Counted from the stretch's first letter, positions 8,413 to 17,503 are shown. The stretch is 64,000 bases of DNA from Flavobacterium sp. UBA7680 (GCF_002482975.1 NZ_DLHA01000041.1:20640-84639), one strand, 5' to 3'. Made by a program: numbers and translations. The notes: generated from the sequence alone by a model not told the origin.

Positions 8413-8432
8413 TTTAATACTTTTTTAGTGGG

Positions 8433-8440
8433 CAAAGATA
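8433..8440 (-). promoter_or_regulatory. -7 element before the MATE gene
   Basis: Minus-strand TATCTTTG matches TAnnTTTG exactly and lies 21 bp before the GTG start. The -33 element is not recognisable. Confidence 0.45.
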
Positions 8441-8602
8441 ATCAGAAGCTTCGAATTCTATCCTATTAATAAAAAGATAAGCCAATTTTAAGGCTAAAAT
8501 TAGCATACCGTAATATTATATAACGATTTTTAAAAATTATATAACAAGTCCAAAAGGCCTCTATTCTACTTTTACATTATTAATAATTCAAAGATATATG
8601 CC

Positions 8603-9127
8603 ATGAAAAAATTACAGTTTATATGCCTCGCTGCATTCGCATTTTTATATTCTAATGCCAGTTTTGCTCAAGATAATGCAGCAACAAATTACGATCAGGG
8701 TTTTAGATTAGGAATTGGTTTAAACGGAGGTATCCCAACTGATACTGACGATTATGATTTTTCAATTGGTGGTGACGTTCGTTTACAATATGACTTATCT
8801 AAAAGAACATCTTTGACATTAACTACAGGTTTTACAAACTTGTTTGTGGGGGGTAAAGATGAATTAGGAAACAACATAAAAGATTTAGGATTTATTCCTG
8901 CAAAAGCTGGTTTTAAAGCTTTTTTCTGGGAAGATCAATTTTATGTTCTGGGTGAAGTAGGTGCCGGTTTTGCAGTAACAAACGGGTATAATGACACCAC
9001 ATTTTTATGGGCTCCAGGAATTGGGTATGCCAACAAATACATTGACGTGAGTGTCCGTTATGAGGACTACGACAAGTTCAATACCAATCAAGTTGCGCTT
9101 CGTTTAGCGTATGGTTTTGATCTATAA
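8603..9127 (+). CDS. Outer-membrane beta-barrel protein
   Basis: 174 residues. A type I signal peptide (MKKLQFICLAAFAFLYSNASFAQ) ends with a SFA|QD cleavage site. The mature part alternates polar and hydrophobic residues in about eight strands (FRLGIGLNGG, VRLQYDL, TSLTLTTGFTNLF, AGFKAFFW, FYVLGEVGAGFAV, YIDVSVRYED) and ends in a strand finishing with a hydrophobic residue (VALRLAYGFDL), the usual signal for BAM insertion. The size fits an eight-stranded OmpA/OmpW-like barrel. The function is unknown; structural, adhesion or small-solute roles are possible. It stands alone with a strong terminator behind it. Confidence 0.8.
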   Translation: MKKLQFICLAAFAFLYSNASFAQDNAATNYDQGFRLGIGLNGGIPTDTDDYDFSIGGDVRLQYDLSKRTSLTLTTGFTNLFVGGKDELGNNIKDLGFIPAKAGFKAFFWEDQFYVLGEVGAGFAVTNGYNDTTFLWAPGIGYANKYIDVSVRYEDYDKFNTNQVALRLAYGFDL

Positions 9128-9165
9128 AAAGAAAAGGTTTATTTTATTTTTTTGTTTTTGGTAAC

Positions 9166-9199
9166 AAACCCGGAAGTTTTCATAGTCTTCCGGGTTTTG
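9166..9199 (+). terminator. Terminator of the beta-barrel gene
   Basis: AAACCCGGAAG pairs with CTTCCGGGTTTT around a 10-base loop, followed by T-rich sequence. It lies about 40 bp after the stop at 9127. Confidence 0.8.
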
Positions 9200-9289
9200 T
9201 ATTTTATTAAAGTATCGAAAAATAAATACTTTACAAAAATTTCCATTTAATTACCATAGATCAAATAGTTTATTACTGTTCCGTTTTTC

Positions 9290-9363
9290 TGCCACAGATT
9301 AAAAAGATTTTTTGCAAAGGCTATTCTAAAAAAACAATCAGTGAAAATCCTTTAATCTGTGGC
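9290..9363. repeat. Inverted repeat TGCCACAGATTAAAAAGATT
   Basis: The left arm TGCCACAGATTAAAAAGATT pairs with AATCCTTTAATCTGTGGCA. It is one of the elements filling the 349-bp gap between the beta-barrel gene and the peroxidase gene, which otherwise holds only the terminator at 9166 and the composite repeat at 9401. Confidence 0.8.
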
Positions 9364-9400
9364 AAAATAAATATAATGCAGGTTTCTGCTTTCCTACAAC

Positions 9401-9483
9401 AAACCCGACAGGTTTTAAAAACCTGTCGGGTTTAATGCGTTGAAAAAATTATCTAATTATCAAATTGGCACATTATCTAATTC
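9401..9483. repeat. CCCGACAGG hairpin plus ATTATCTAAT tail, copy 1
   Basis: AAACCCGACAGGTTTT and its complement form a perfect hairpin, followed by about 45 bases including ATTATCTAAT twice. The whole unit recurs at 13031-13106. The minus-strand stop codon of the peroxidase gene (TAG, 9477-9479) lies inside the repeat, and the hairpin could serve as its terminator. Confidence 0.85.
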
Positions 9484-11255
9484 TTATTTAAGAACTTTTT
9501 ATCCGTCAATGTTTGCATAAAGGCTATCAGCTGCTTTTTTTCTTTATCAGATAAATTCAATTTGTCTTCGGGCAGTGTTTGATTTGGGACATCAAATCCT
9601 AAACCTACTCCTCCGCCCTGATCATAAAAATCTATCACTTCTTCCAGCGTTTTATAAACTCCGTTATGCATATAAGGAGCTGTAAGTTCTATATTTCGTA
9701 TCGTTGGTGTTTTAAACGAATGCTTATGAATAGCGGCCTGCGTGATTACAAACTTTCCTAAATCGCCATCCAGTTTTTTACTTTTATCAGGAACTCCTAA
9801 AATTTCGCTTTCAGATCTGTCAAAATTTGGCGGAACCGTTCCGTTTGTTAACGGAATAAAATGGCAAGTTGCACATTTACCTTTTCCGGCAAATAAATTA
9901 AAGCCTGCTTTTTCATCTGCCATAAAAGTTGTTTTATTCTGCATGTAATCATCAAATTTTGAATCATAATGACTCAAAGAGCGAATATAAGATGCCAAAG
10001 CATTTTTGATGGCAAATTCGTTTATTTCACCTTTTGGAAAAGCTTTTTTGAACTCTTTTACATAGTCAGCATTTTTTTGAATTGCCAAAGCTGATTCCTC
10101 TAAAGATCCATGCATTTCGTTTTCATTTTTAATTACTGCAACTGCCTGATCTTCGAGATAACTTACTCGCGAATCTGTAAAAAACACACGCTGAAAAGCA
10201 ATATTTGTGAGCGTAGGTGTATTACGCTGAATCATTGATTTTCCGTCTAATGTAACTGCCCTTTCTAATCCGTCTGTAAAAGCTTTATCAGCATGATGGC
10301 ACGAAGCACATGAACGTGTATTATTCCCCGACAAAATTGGGTCATTAAATAACTTTTTACCCAGAGCGATTTTTTCGGGCGTTGTTCGATAATCTGGGAA
10401 ACCCGAAAAAGCTTCGGGATCAAAAGCGTCTTTGTCAAATAGCGTTTGGGCTGTTGGCTTTAAACCTCTTTGCTCTTTCATTAACGGAATTCCTAACTCT
10501 GTCTGCGTTTTATAAAGTTCTTTACTTAACGGATTTAAAATTTCTTTGATAAAATAAGCACGATCAAATGCATCAAAATTGTTGTTCGCATGCAAATACT
10601 TTTTCCCTTTTTCTAAAACTTCAAGAACTTGTGCAGAATTTGAAATCTCTTTATTCTCCAGATAAACACGATAGTATTTTTCGATTGTTTCCAAAGCTGT
10701 TGAAGCTTCCGGAAGTGAGTTCAACACAACAGGCGAATCAAACCCCGTAATTCCTAAAGTTATAATTCTATAAACTTCTAATCGCATGGCATCAAAAACA
10801 TGAGCATCTGTCAATTCATTTGAATTTGAAACTTTTTCTAACCGAATTAAATTTGCCGATAAAACGCCTAATTCCTGAAGCAGTTCTTTTTTATTGTTTT
10901 TATCGTATTTAGGAAAAACTAATTCTTCAACAACCTGAAATCCTTCAGGGGAAACCGTTTTACTATCATTTTCTTCAAACTCAGGTATCGCCGGTCCGTT
11001 AATCGATTTAGAAACTGCCGGCGAATAATACTCACTTAGCAATTCGACTTTTTTGTAACTTTTATGTGCTTCGAGAAATTGTTTCTGAATTTGAGCTTCT
11101 GCGGCATCAGATGCTACTGAATGTTTTAGTTCATTAACTTTTTCGATTAATAAAGTAATGTCTTTTTGAAACAATGTATTTATTTCCTGATGTTTGTCTT
11201 TTTTCTGACAAGCAGCAAACACAAGCAGGAAGAACAAACAATATATTTTTTTCAT
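9477..11255 (-). CDS. Di-haem cytochrome-c peroxidase/MauG-family lipoprotein
   Basis: 592 residues from the ATG at 11255; a TTG five codons upstream is less likely. The lipoprotein signal is MKKIYCLFFLLVFAAC. Residues about 25-260 are helical, with PEGFQVVEELVFP resembling the GxHxxE core of imelysin-like domains (tentative). Residues about 280-590 are a bacterial di-haem peroxidase: haem 1 CASCHH near 314, haem 2 CATCHF near 461, and the distal-side YMHNGVYKTLEEVIDFY segment. The enzyme reduces H2O2 or oxidises a protein or metal partner in the periplasm. It lies 98 bp downstream of the PhoX-like gene on the same strand and is probably cotranscribed with it. The stop codon lies inside a palindromic repeat. 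Confidence 0.88.
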   Translation of the reverse strand: MKKIYCLFFLLVFAACQKKDKHQEINTLFQKDITLLIEKVNELKHSVASDAAEAQIQKQFLEAHKSYKKVELLSEYYSPAVSKSINGPAIPEFEENDSKTVSPEGFQVVEELVFPKYDKNNKKELLQELGVLSANLIRLEKVSNSNELTDAHVFDAMRLEVYRIITLGITGFDSPVVLNSLPEASTALETIEKYYRVYLENKEISNSAQVLEVLEKGKKYLHANNNFDAFDRAYFIKEILNPLSKELYKTQTELGIPLMKEQRGLKPTAQTLFDKDAFDPEAFSGFPDYRTTPEKIALGKKLFNDPILSGNNTRSCASCHHADKAFTDGLERAVTLDGKSMIQRNTPTLTNIAFQRVFFTDSRVSYLEDQAVAVIKNENEMHGSLEESALAIQKNADYVKEFKKAFPKGEINEFAIKNALASYIRSLSHYDSKFDDYMQNKTTFMADEKAGFNLFAGKGKCATCHFIPLTNGTVPPNFDRSESEILGVPDKSKKLDGDLGKFVITQAAIHKHSFKTPTIRNIELTAPYMHNGVYKTLEEVIDFYDQGGGVGLGFDVPNQTLPEDKLNLSDKEKKQLIAFMQTLTDKKFLNKN

Positions 11256-11353
11256 AGTGTTTAATGACAATTAAAAGAGGAATAGGTAGAAAAAACAGAA
11301 ACCACTACCTCAAATTGAAATAGTGGATAACTGCTTTTCGATAACTTAACAAT

Positions 11354-12820
11354 TTATCTTGCCAAACCTTGTATAACTACAATTTGACTTGCCTGGTTTT
11401 CTTCAGGACGGTTTGCTCCGCCATCAGGTTTTAAATATTTTGTACCAGTCCATGAGTGAGGCTGTATACTTAACATAAAAGTATCTGGAATACCTAATTG
11501 TTCGGAAACATCAATTAATGCCCCATATTCCCAAACTCCTTTTTTGCTTGGATCAAGATCCTTTGTAGCCACATTATATTTAGCAGCATCTGTTGCTGTA
11601 CGACGGTGATCTAATTCTACCACGACTTTCAAATCTTTAGTTGCAATGTTGTATTGATAGATGTAAGCATCGTGAGTTTCATCTCCGTATCCGTTTGCAT
11701 CTTCTTCAATGTAAACGTAGTTTTTAGTCACACAAATGTTATCTGGGTTTTGGAATTTACCAGCAATTCCGCTGCGGTTATCACCGTCAAGAATCACTTC
11801 AAGAGTTCCTTTTAACGGGTCAGCGGCATCTAGATTTAATCTGTAAACTCTACCGTATTTAGTTCTTGAACCATCGGCATTAGTTTTATTAATATCTTGT
11901 CCAGTTACGTTAAAATACAATTCACGATCTGCATTATCCCCTCCTTTACGGTAATCTAAATCTTCTACACGACCAAATTTAACCGCTTTCAAAGTATTTA
12001 CAGCCGCATTAATCTGCGCTCCTGTAAGTGTTTTATGATCGTCAATTTTTACAAACGAAACCGGATAAGTTTTACCAGTCTCCATATCTTTTTCTCTCTG
12101 GTTGTCGTCATTTCTTTTTAGCATATACAAAGAACCATTGGTTAAATCACCCACAGTATTTGATACATACATGAAAACCTGACCACCATAAGTTCCAGAA
12201 TCGTCATCTCCAATTACAACAACCGTTTTACCTTTATAAGCAGCACTACGTAATGGCAAAGCATTCTCTGCACTTAAACGTCCGAAACCGGCTAATTCTT
12301 TAGATACAGATGCCGAACCTGCGCTTCCATAAGGATCTAATGCATGTGTACGAGATTCTTCTCCAGATTCTCCACAAGTTAAATAAACTGGTCCAAAACC
12401 ATGTTCTGCTTGTGTAGCCATAGTTGCGCCGCACAATCTCCAGGTTCCTCCGCTAGAATTTAATAAATATTCTCCTTTTGTAGGTTTGAATGTTTTATCA
12501 AGTGTAATTCTTGAAACTGCATAGTTATCTTCGTTGTTTACCAAAAAAGTAAAAGTTCCATCTGTGTTTTTCAATAAACCAGAACCATCTGCAGAACCTC
12601 CAAAAACATATTTTGGACTATCTGGAAAAACGTCGTCTGAACTAAAAAGAGAATAAATCTTCAGATTCTCAAAACCTGCTTGTGCCTTTAGTAAACTTGG
12701 CGTTACAGATTGATCTTTTAACACAACACTTGTTGTTTCTGTTTCATCTTTAGAATCGTTGTTATTACAAGATGTAATAACCGAACCTAAAATAAGTAGA
12801 GGTAAAATAATTCGTTTCAT
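11354..12820 (-). CDS. PhoX-like (DUF839) lipoprotein, putative phosphatase
   Basis: 488 residues. The lipoprotein signal is MKRIILPLLILGSVITSC with the cysteine at 18. The body is a beta-propeller-like chain. YLTCGESGEES near residue 145 corresponds to the Thr-Cys-Glu iron/calcium ligand segment of PhoX, FGRVEDLDYRKGG to the later Glu-containing blade, and NPDNICVTKNYVYIEEDANG to the characteristic PDN...ED strand. PhoX enzymes are Ca/Fe-dependent alkaline phosphomonoesterases. I read this as a divergent relative, since spacing and blade sequences differ from the Proteobacterial enzyme. It is the first gene of a likely two-gene unit with the di-haem peroxidase and has PPK2 upstream on the same strand. 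Confidence 0.7.
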   Translation of the reverse strand: MKRIILPLLILGSVITSCNNNDSKDETETTSVVLKDQSVTPSLLKAQAGFENLKIYSLFSSDDVFPDSPKYVFGGSADGSGLLKNTDGTFTFLVNNEDNYAVSRITLDKTFKPTKGEYLLNSSGGTWRLCGATMATQAEHGFGPVYLTCGESGEESRTHALDPYGSAGSASVSKELAGFGRLSAENALPLRSAAYKGKTVVVIGDDDSGTYGGQVFMYVSNTVGDLTNGSLYMLKRNDDNQREKDMETGKTYPVSFVKIDDHKTLTGAQINAAVNTLKAVKFGRVEDLDYRKGGDNADRELYFNVTGQDINKTNADGSRTKYGRVYRLNLDAADPLKGTLEVILDGDNRSGIAGKFQNPDNICVTKNYVYIEEDANGYGDETHDAYIYQYNIATKDLKVVVELDHRRTATDAAKYNVATKDLDPSKKGVWEYGALIDVSEQLGIPDTFMLSIQPHSWTGTKYLKPDGGANRPEENQASQIVVIQGLAR

Positions 12821-13030
12821 TTAGCTAAATATTGGTTTTTATTTTTTTACAAAGTAAATCCCTACTCTTTAACTTAAAATGACTTTGATATTATCAAAAA
12901 AATAAGGCTTTAAGCAAAAACGCCTTACAGTATACAAAAAATTAACATTAATTTAGTAATACAAAATACACTTAAACTTGCAGTAACATAAAAACAAAAA
13001 AAGAGTCTTACTTTATGACTCCCAAAAAAT

Positions 13031-13106
13031 AAACCCGACAGGTTTTAAAACCTGTCGGGTTTATTGAAGAAATTATCTAATCATCAAATTGACACATTAT
13101 CTAATT
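13031..13106. repeat. CCCGACAGG hairpin plus ATTATCTAAT tail, copy 2
   Basis: Same unit as 9401-9483, with a few substitutions and small deletions in the middle. It ends one base before the minus-strand stop codon of the PPK2 gene (13108-13110). The remainder of the 287-bp gap upstream of the PhoX-like gene shows no convincing promoter. Confidence 0.85.
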
Positions 13107-13107
13107 C

Positions 13108-13986
13108 CTAACTTTTCTCCAAAGTCTTCTTATACGTTTCAAAATTGTCTTTAATTTCTTTAGGTAATTCCGGAACCTGAATATCCGTGTATTGTTTCAT
13201 CTCTTCCCAAATAATCTTCGCTACAATATAACGCGCCATATCTTTATCATCTGCTGGAATTACGTACCAAGGCGCATTTTCTGTCGAAGTCTCATTTATC
13301 GCTTCTTCATAATATTGCTGATATTCGTCCCAATGTTCACGTTCTTTTAAATCGCCCGGAGAAAATTTCCAATTGTGTTTCCCTTCTTCTAAACGACGAA
13401 GTAAACGATTCTTTTGTTCGTCTTTACTTAAATGCAGAAAAAACTTCATGACAACTGTTCCGTTTTCAGTGACGTGTTTTTCGAAGTTATTAATATGCTC
13501 AATTCGTTTTTTCCAGAATTTAGGTTTAATATCATCAACCGAATTAATTCCCGGTAAATTCTCTGCCAGAATAAATTCAGGATGCACTCTCGTCACCAAA
13601 ACATTTTCATAATGTGTTCGGTTAAAAATCGCAAACTTTCCTTTTTCAGGCAAAGCAATATAATGACGCCATAAATAATCGTGTTCTAGTTCAGTTGAAT
13701 TTGGAGTTTTAAAACTATGCACCACAACCCCGCGCGGATTAAATTCTTTAAAAACTTCTCGAATCAAACTGTCTTTTCCTGAAGTATCCATTCCCTGAAG
13801 GCAAATCAAAACTCCATATTTATTGTGCGCATACATTACATCCTGAAAATCACTTAATTTTTCTTTTACTTTTTCCAGTTTATCTTCTTTCTCATCATCG
13901 TCGGCATCAATATCTAATAAAGTTGGAAGCTTACTTAATTTAATTTTATCTGTGACTTTAAAATCTTTCGGGTCTATTGATTTCAT
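13108..13986 (-). CDS. ppk2: Polyphosphate kinase 2 family protein
   Basis: 292 residues, the length of a one-domain PPK2. Walker A is GMDTSGKDS at residues 65-73, Walker B is FAIFNRTHYENVLVTRVH near 118-135, and the lid RRLEEGKHNWKFSPGD is near 200. The FNRTHYENVLV form resembles class III PPK2, which phosphorylates AMP and ADP from polyphosphate, but class assignment from motifs alone is tentative. It is cytosolic. Its neighbours are a PhoX-like phosphatase and a peroxidase on the same strand, suggesting phosphate or polyphosphate metabolism, though a hairpin repeat separates PPK2 from them. Confidence 0.92.
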   Translation of the reverse strand: MKSIDPKDFKVTDKIKLSKLPTLLDIDADDDEKEDKLEKVKEKLSDFQDVMYAHNKYGVLICLQGMDTSGKDSLIREVFKEFNPRGVVVHSFKTPNSTELEHDYLWRHYIALPEKGKFAIFNRTHYENVLVTRVHPEFILAENLPGINSVDDIKPKFWKKRIEHINNFEKHVTENGTVVMKFFLHLSKDEQKNRLLRRLEEGKHNWKFSPGDLKEREHWDEYQQYYEEAINETSTENAPWYVIPADDKDMARYIVAKIIWEEMKQYTDIQVPELPKEIKDNFETYKKTLEKS

Positions 13987-14079
13987 ATTTTCAAATTTTG
14001 TATCATAAATATAGTAATTTTACTGATTGTGATAGCTATCGGAACTGCTATTCATTACAATACTTTTCAAACAACATTC

Positions 14080-14916
14080 ATGGAAAAATTTACATTAGAA
14101 ATATTATTTCAAATTATCGGAATCGGTTCGGCATCAGGATTATTTTATAACAATGATGCACTTTATATTATTGGCGATAACAGCGGATTCTTGTACGAAT
14201 ACAATATGCAGAATCAGCAGTTAAACCAGCATCCTTTAATTGATAATCCAACGCAAAATATTCCGAAAAATCTAAAACCTGATTTTGAATCTTTAACGCA
14301 TCATAACGATACACTTTATATTTTTGGTTCTGGTTCTACCGAAAACCGAAACAAAATGATTGAGTTTAATATTAAATCAAAAACGGTTTTACAAAAAAAT
14401 AATTTAGTCGATTTATATGGCGTAATGCAGAATTTCGGTTCTATAAAACCAGAAGATTTCAATCTTGAAGGCGCAATTTTTGACGGCGAAAACTGGTATT
14501 TATTCAACCGCGGAAACGGAATTTCAAACAAAAACACCATTTTTACAATTCATGCGAAAAGTCTTGGAGATGAATTTGCTTTGGTTGCGACCAATTATAA
14601 ACTACCAAAAATAAAAGGTGTTCGTTCCAGTTTTACCGATGCTATTTTAGTGGAAGACAAAATCTATTTTCTTTCAACTGCCGAAGACACAAAATCAACT
14701 TATGACGATGGAGAAATCCTTGGAAGTTTTATTGGCCGAATCGATCTGAAAACCATGAAAATCGATTTTACTCAAAAAATAACTTCATCTAATAAATTTG
14801 AAGGTTTGACTTTCTATAAAAAAGAAAACAACAAAATTGAGTTTTTACTTTGTGAGGATAATGATACGGAACTTTTAGAGACTAAGATTTTTAAATTGAC
14901 TTTGCCGATTAAATAA
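14080..14916 (+). CDS. Beta-propeller-like protein of unknown function (possibly DUF6929)
   Basis: 278 residues from the ATG at 14080 (MEKFTLEILFQIIGIGSASG). The frame is open from a GTG at 14029, but the extra 17 residues look like untranslated leader. The chain has repeated strand motifs: ALYIIGDNSGFLYEYN, TLYIFGSGS, NWYLFNRGNG, KIYFLSTAED, GSFIGRIDL. These resemble blades of a phytase/SMP30-like propeller. No signal peptide is obvious, so it may be cytosolic. It is divergent from PPK2 with 93 bp between starts. From memory it resembles the DUF6929 family, which I cannot confirm; the function is unknown. Confidence 0.7.
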   Translation: MEKFTLEILFQIIGIGSASGLFYNNDALYIIGDNSGFLYEYNMQNQQLNQHPLIDNPTQNIPKNLKPDFESLTHHNDTLYIFGSGSTENRNKMIEFNIKSKTVLQKNNLVDLYGVMQNFGSIKPEDFNLEGAIFDGENWYLFNRGNGISNKNTIFTIHAKSLGDEFALVATNYKLPKIKGVRSSFTDAILVEDKIYFLSTAEDTKSTYDDGEILGSFIGRIDLKTMKIDFTQKITSSNKFEGLTFYKKENNKIEFLLCEDNDTELLETKIFKLTLPIK

Positions 14917-15067
14917 GCTTTGAGAATCTTTGTGAAAATCTTTGTGCAGCTTTGAGTTATAATTTTACCGCAAAGATTCGCAAAGAAAATACGCAAAGAC
15001 ACACAAAGTGTTTCGATTTCAATAGCCATAAAATAAAAACACCTTTCAAAGACATATTTACCTATTA

Positions 15068-15691
15068 ATGAAACAACTTTACAAAACCATAATTATTTTA
15101 TTCTTTATAAGCCTTAAAAGCTACTCTCAAGCAGAAGAAGCTATAATTTATTTTAAAGACGGAGATTCTATTGAAGGCTTTGCTGCTTTAAAATTCAATA
15201 AAATAAAATTTAAAGTTTCACAAGACGACAAACCTGATACATGGGACGAAGAATACGTTAAAAAAATTACGCTCTTTGATTCTGGCACAACAAGAACTTT
15301 TGAATATGTAAAATTAAATTCTTTAGATAAACCAAAATTGGTAGAGATAATCACTAAAGGAGAAGCAACTTTATATAAAAAATTTGGATCCGATTTTAGT
15401 CTTACTGATCAGATTTATAATCCGCACGATGCGCGGCCTGCTGCTTACAATCCTCAAACAAATTCATATTCTCAACTTAGTGAAGCTGCTGAATTTTATT
15501 ATATCAAAAAACCAAAAGACAAATATCCAACTTGTTTAAATTGTGGAGTTCTTAATGCCTGGAGAAAAAACACTTCCAAATTTTTCTCTGACTGTGATTT
15601 TATCGTTAAAAAATTAAAAGGCAACAAATGGGTTTTTGGAGATATAAAAGAAATTGTAGAATTTTATAATGATATTTGTTTAGGAGAATAG
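15068..15691 (+). CDS. Exported protein of unknown function
   Basis: 207 residues with a signal peptide (MKQLYKTIIILFFISLKSYSQ) ending at SYSQ|AEE. The mature part starts with a compact strand-rich region (AIIYFKDGDSIEGFAALKFNKIKFKV), like the DG-turn strands seen in many Flavobacterium secreted proteins, and ends with a helical region containing PTCLNCGVLNAW. The cysteine pair CLNC could form a disulphide or bind metal. I do not recognise the family. It stands alone between two repeat-rich gaps. Confidence 0.7.
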   Translation: MKQLYKTIIILFFISLKSYSQAEEAIIYFKDGDSIEGFAALKFNKIKFKVSQDDKPDTWDEEYVKKITLFDSGTTRTFEYVKLNSLDKPKLVEIITKGEATLYKKFGSDFSLTDQIYNPHDARPAAYNPQTNSYSQLSEAAEFYYIKKPKDKYPTCLNCGVLNAWRKNTSKFFSDCDFIVKKLKGNKWVFGDIKEIVEFYNDICLGE

Positions 15692-15794
15692 ATTTTTTCC
15701 TTCGAATAAAAATATTTTGTTTTTGAATACATGCCTTTTAAAACAAATTATAATAATACATAGAGACACAAAGTATTTCGATTCCAATAGTACC

Positions 15795-15893
15795 GTAGAG
15801 GCGCACAGCAGTGCGTCTCCGCAAAGAATGTAAAAAAAAGATGCCAAGATTGCGAATTTACGAGACGTTAGACGCACTGCTGTGCGTCTCTAC
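15795..15893. repeat. Two-armed GTAGAGxCGCACxGCxGTGCGTC inverted repeat
   Basis: The left arm at 15795-15819 and right arm at 15871-15893 are complementary, and each arm is itself a hairpin (GCACAGCAGTGC core). It is the main feature of the 313-bp gap before the sigma-factor gene; a solo arm is at 6616-6638. The rest of the gap is featureless. Confidence 0.85.
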
Positions 15894-16004
15894 CATAAAA
15901 ACCTTTGTAACTATGAACCTTTGAACCTGAAAAAAAAACTTTTTTTCATACCCGTCCCAACCTTTTTATCTTTTTCGCTCTCTTTATAATTAAAGACCAA
16001 TATT

Positions 16005-16541
16005 GTGATAAACGAAACGCTAATTTCTAACTGCAAAAAAATGAACCGCGATGCGCAGCGTCAGGTTTATGAGCACATGGCTCCAAAATTGTATCGCGTT
16101 TGCAAACGATACCTCAAGAAGGAAGAAGAAATCGAAGAAGCTCTGGCCGACGCTTTCTATACCATATTTACAAAACTAGATCAGCTTAAGGAAGAAAAAG
16201 CCTTTGAAGCCTGGGCCAGAAAAATTGCCGTTAATTACTGTTTGGCTTCCATCAAGAAAAACACAAATTTCAACATGTACCTTGATGATGTAAAAATGCT
16301 TGCACAGCCATTTACAGAAGAAATGAACTCATTAGAAGAAGAAGACTTACTTAATTTATTAAACCATATTCCAGATGGCTGTAAAACTGTTTTTAACCTT
16401 TTTGTTATAGAAGGTTTCGGACATAAAGAAATTGCAGCAATGCTTAACATTTCTGAAGGTACTTCAAAATCACAATTGAATGCCGCGAAAACCAAGCTAA
16501 AGGAATTAGTAAATAAATTGTATTATCAAAAAGCAAAATAG
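16005..16541 (+). CDS. ECF-type RNA polymerase sigma factor
   Basis: 178 residues from a GTG at 16005 (MINETLISNCKKMNRDAQRQ); the next ATG, 12 codons on, would clip region 2. Region 2 contains RQVYEHMAPKLYRVCKRYLKKEEEIEEALADAFYTIF, and region 4 contains LLNHIPDGCKTVFNLFVIEGFGHKEIAAMLNISEGTSKSQL, the helix-turn-helix that reads the -35. It is a sigma-70 group IV factor. The stop is 3 bases before the ATG of the next gene, a tight operon with its membrane anti-sigma partner; the plug/VWA gene follows. The inducing signal is not readable. Confidence 0.92.
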   Translation: MINETLISNCKKMNRDAQRQVYEHMAPKLYRVCKRYLKKEEEIEEALADAFYTIFTKLDQLKEEKAFEAWARKIAVNYCLASIKKNTNFNMYLDDVKMLAQPFTEEMNSLEEEDLLNLLNHIPDGCKTVFNLFVIEGFGHKEIAAMLNISEGTSKSQLNAAKTKLKELVNKLYYQKAK

Positions 16542-16543
16542 TC

Positions 16544-17503
16544 ATGGACAATCAAGATAAAATATTCAACAGATTTAAGGAAGCTGCAGATAATGCAGAA
16601 CCCAAAGATTTTCCGGGAATGGAAAAAGTCTGGTCACGCCTTGAAGACAAACTCGACAGAAAAGAAGATAAAAAAAGCATTGCACTTTGGAAAAAAATCG
16701 CTGTCGCAGCTTCACTTCTCTTAGTAATCTCTTTGGGATATCAATTTTTAAAAACAGACAAAACAGCTATTATTCAAACAACGAATAAAGTTGTGGTTAA
16801 TGAAACTGAAAAAGAAACAATTAACAATTCAGCTTTAGAGAAAAACAAAGCCGTAGTTGCTGCAGATTCTCAATTAGTTTCAAAAGAAGAAGCTGCTAAA
16901 ATTCTGGAAAAACAAATTCAGCAACAGCAAAAAGTTGCGATACATGAAGTTATAGTTTCTCCAAATATAGATGCAATGTCAATGCCAATTGCTGACGAAG
17001 CTCCAGCACCAGTTGTTGCAGAATCGTCATCCTATGAAGAAGATGCCGAAGTTTCAAAAGCTAAAGACAAAATAGATGTAGGTTCTGGATATTCACGAAA
17101 ATCAGAAAAAGAAACTTTTAAAGCCTCTTCTGCAGAAATGCAATCTCCACGAGCTAAAAAAAGTGCGCCTTTGGTAATCTTAAATGGAAATGCAATGGCT
17201 CACAGCGACGAGGTTAAAAAAGACAAAATGATGCAGGCCGAAATCACAAATCTAGAGCCTGAGAATGTTGAATCATTAGTTGTATTAGACGAACCTTTAT
17301 ATATTATTGATGGAATCTACTATTCTGAAAATGATTTATTTGGAAATAATCCAACGAGCCCTTATGCGCCTTTAGATAAACAAGACATTAAAACAATAAC
17401 CATTTTACAGGATCTTGAAGCCACATCAAAATATGGCGAAAAAGGAAGAAAAGGAGTTGTTATTATTACTACTAAAACAGGAAAACCAGCTTTAAAGAAA
17501 TAG
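16544..17503 (+). CDS. Membrane anti-sigma-like protein with C-terminal TonB-plug-like segment
   Basis: 319 residues. Residues 1-45 are a charged cytosolic helix region (MDNQDKIFNRFKEAADNAEP), as in anti-sigma factors of this clade. A single membrane helix (KKIAVAASLLLVISLGYQFL) is near 49-68, so most of the protein is periplasmic. Residues about 70-240 are low-complexity Glu/Ala/Ser/Lys. Residues about 250-315 (LYIIDGIYYSEND ... DIKTITILQDLEATSKYG ... GVVIITTKTGK) match the plug domain of SusC/RagA receptors (YIVDG ... DI..I.VLKD..AT.IYG ... GV..ITTK) without a barrel. It is immediately downstream of the sigma factor. Confidence 0.8.
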   Translation: MDNQDKIFNRFKEAADNAEPKDFPGMEKVWSRLEDKLDRKEDKKSIALWKKIAVAASLLLVISLGYQFLKTDKTAIIQTTNKVVVNETEKETINNSALEKNKAVVAADSQLVSKEEAAKILEKQIQQQQKVAIHEVIVSPNIDAMSMPIADEAPAPVVAESSSYEEDAEVSKAKDKIDVGSGYSRKSEKETFKASSAEMQSPRAKKSAPLVILNGNAMAHSDEVKKDKMMQAEITNLEPENVESLVVLDEPLYIIDGIYYSENDLFGNNPTSPYAPLDKQDIKTITILQDLEATSKYGEKGRKGVVIITTKTGKPALKK

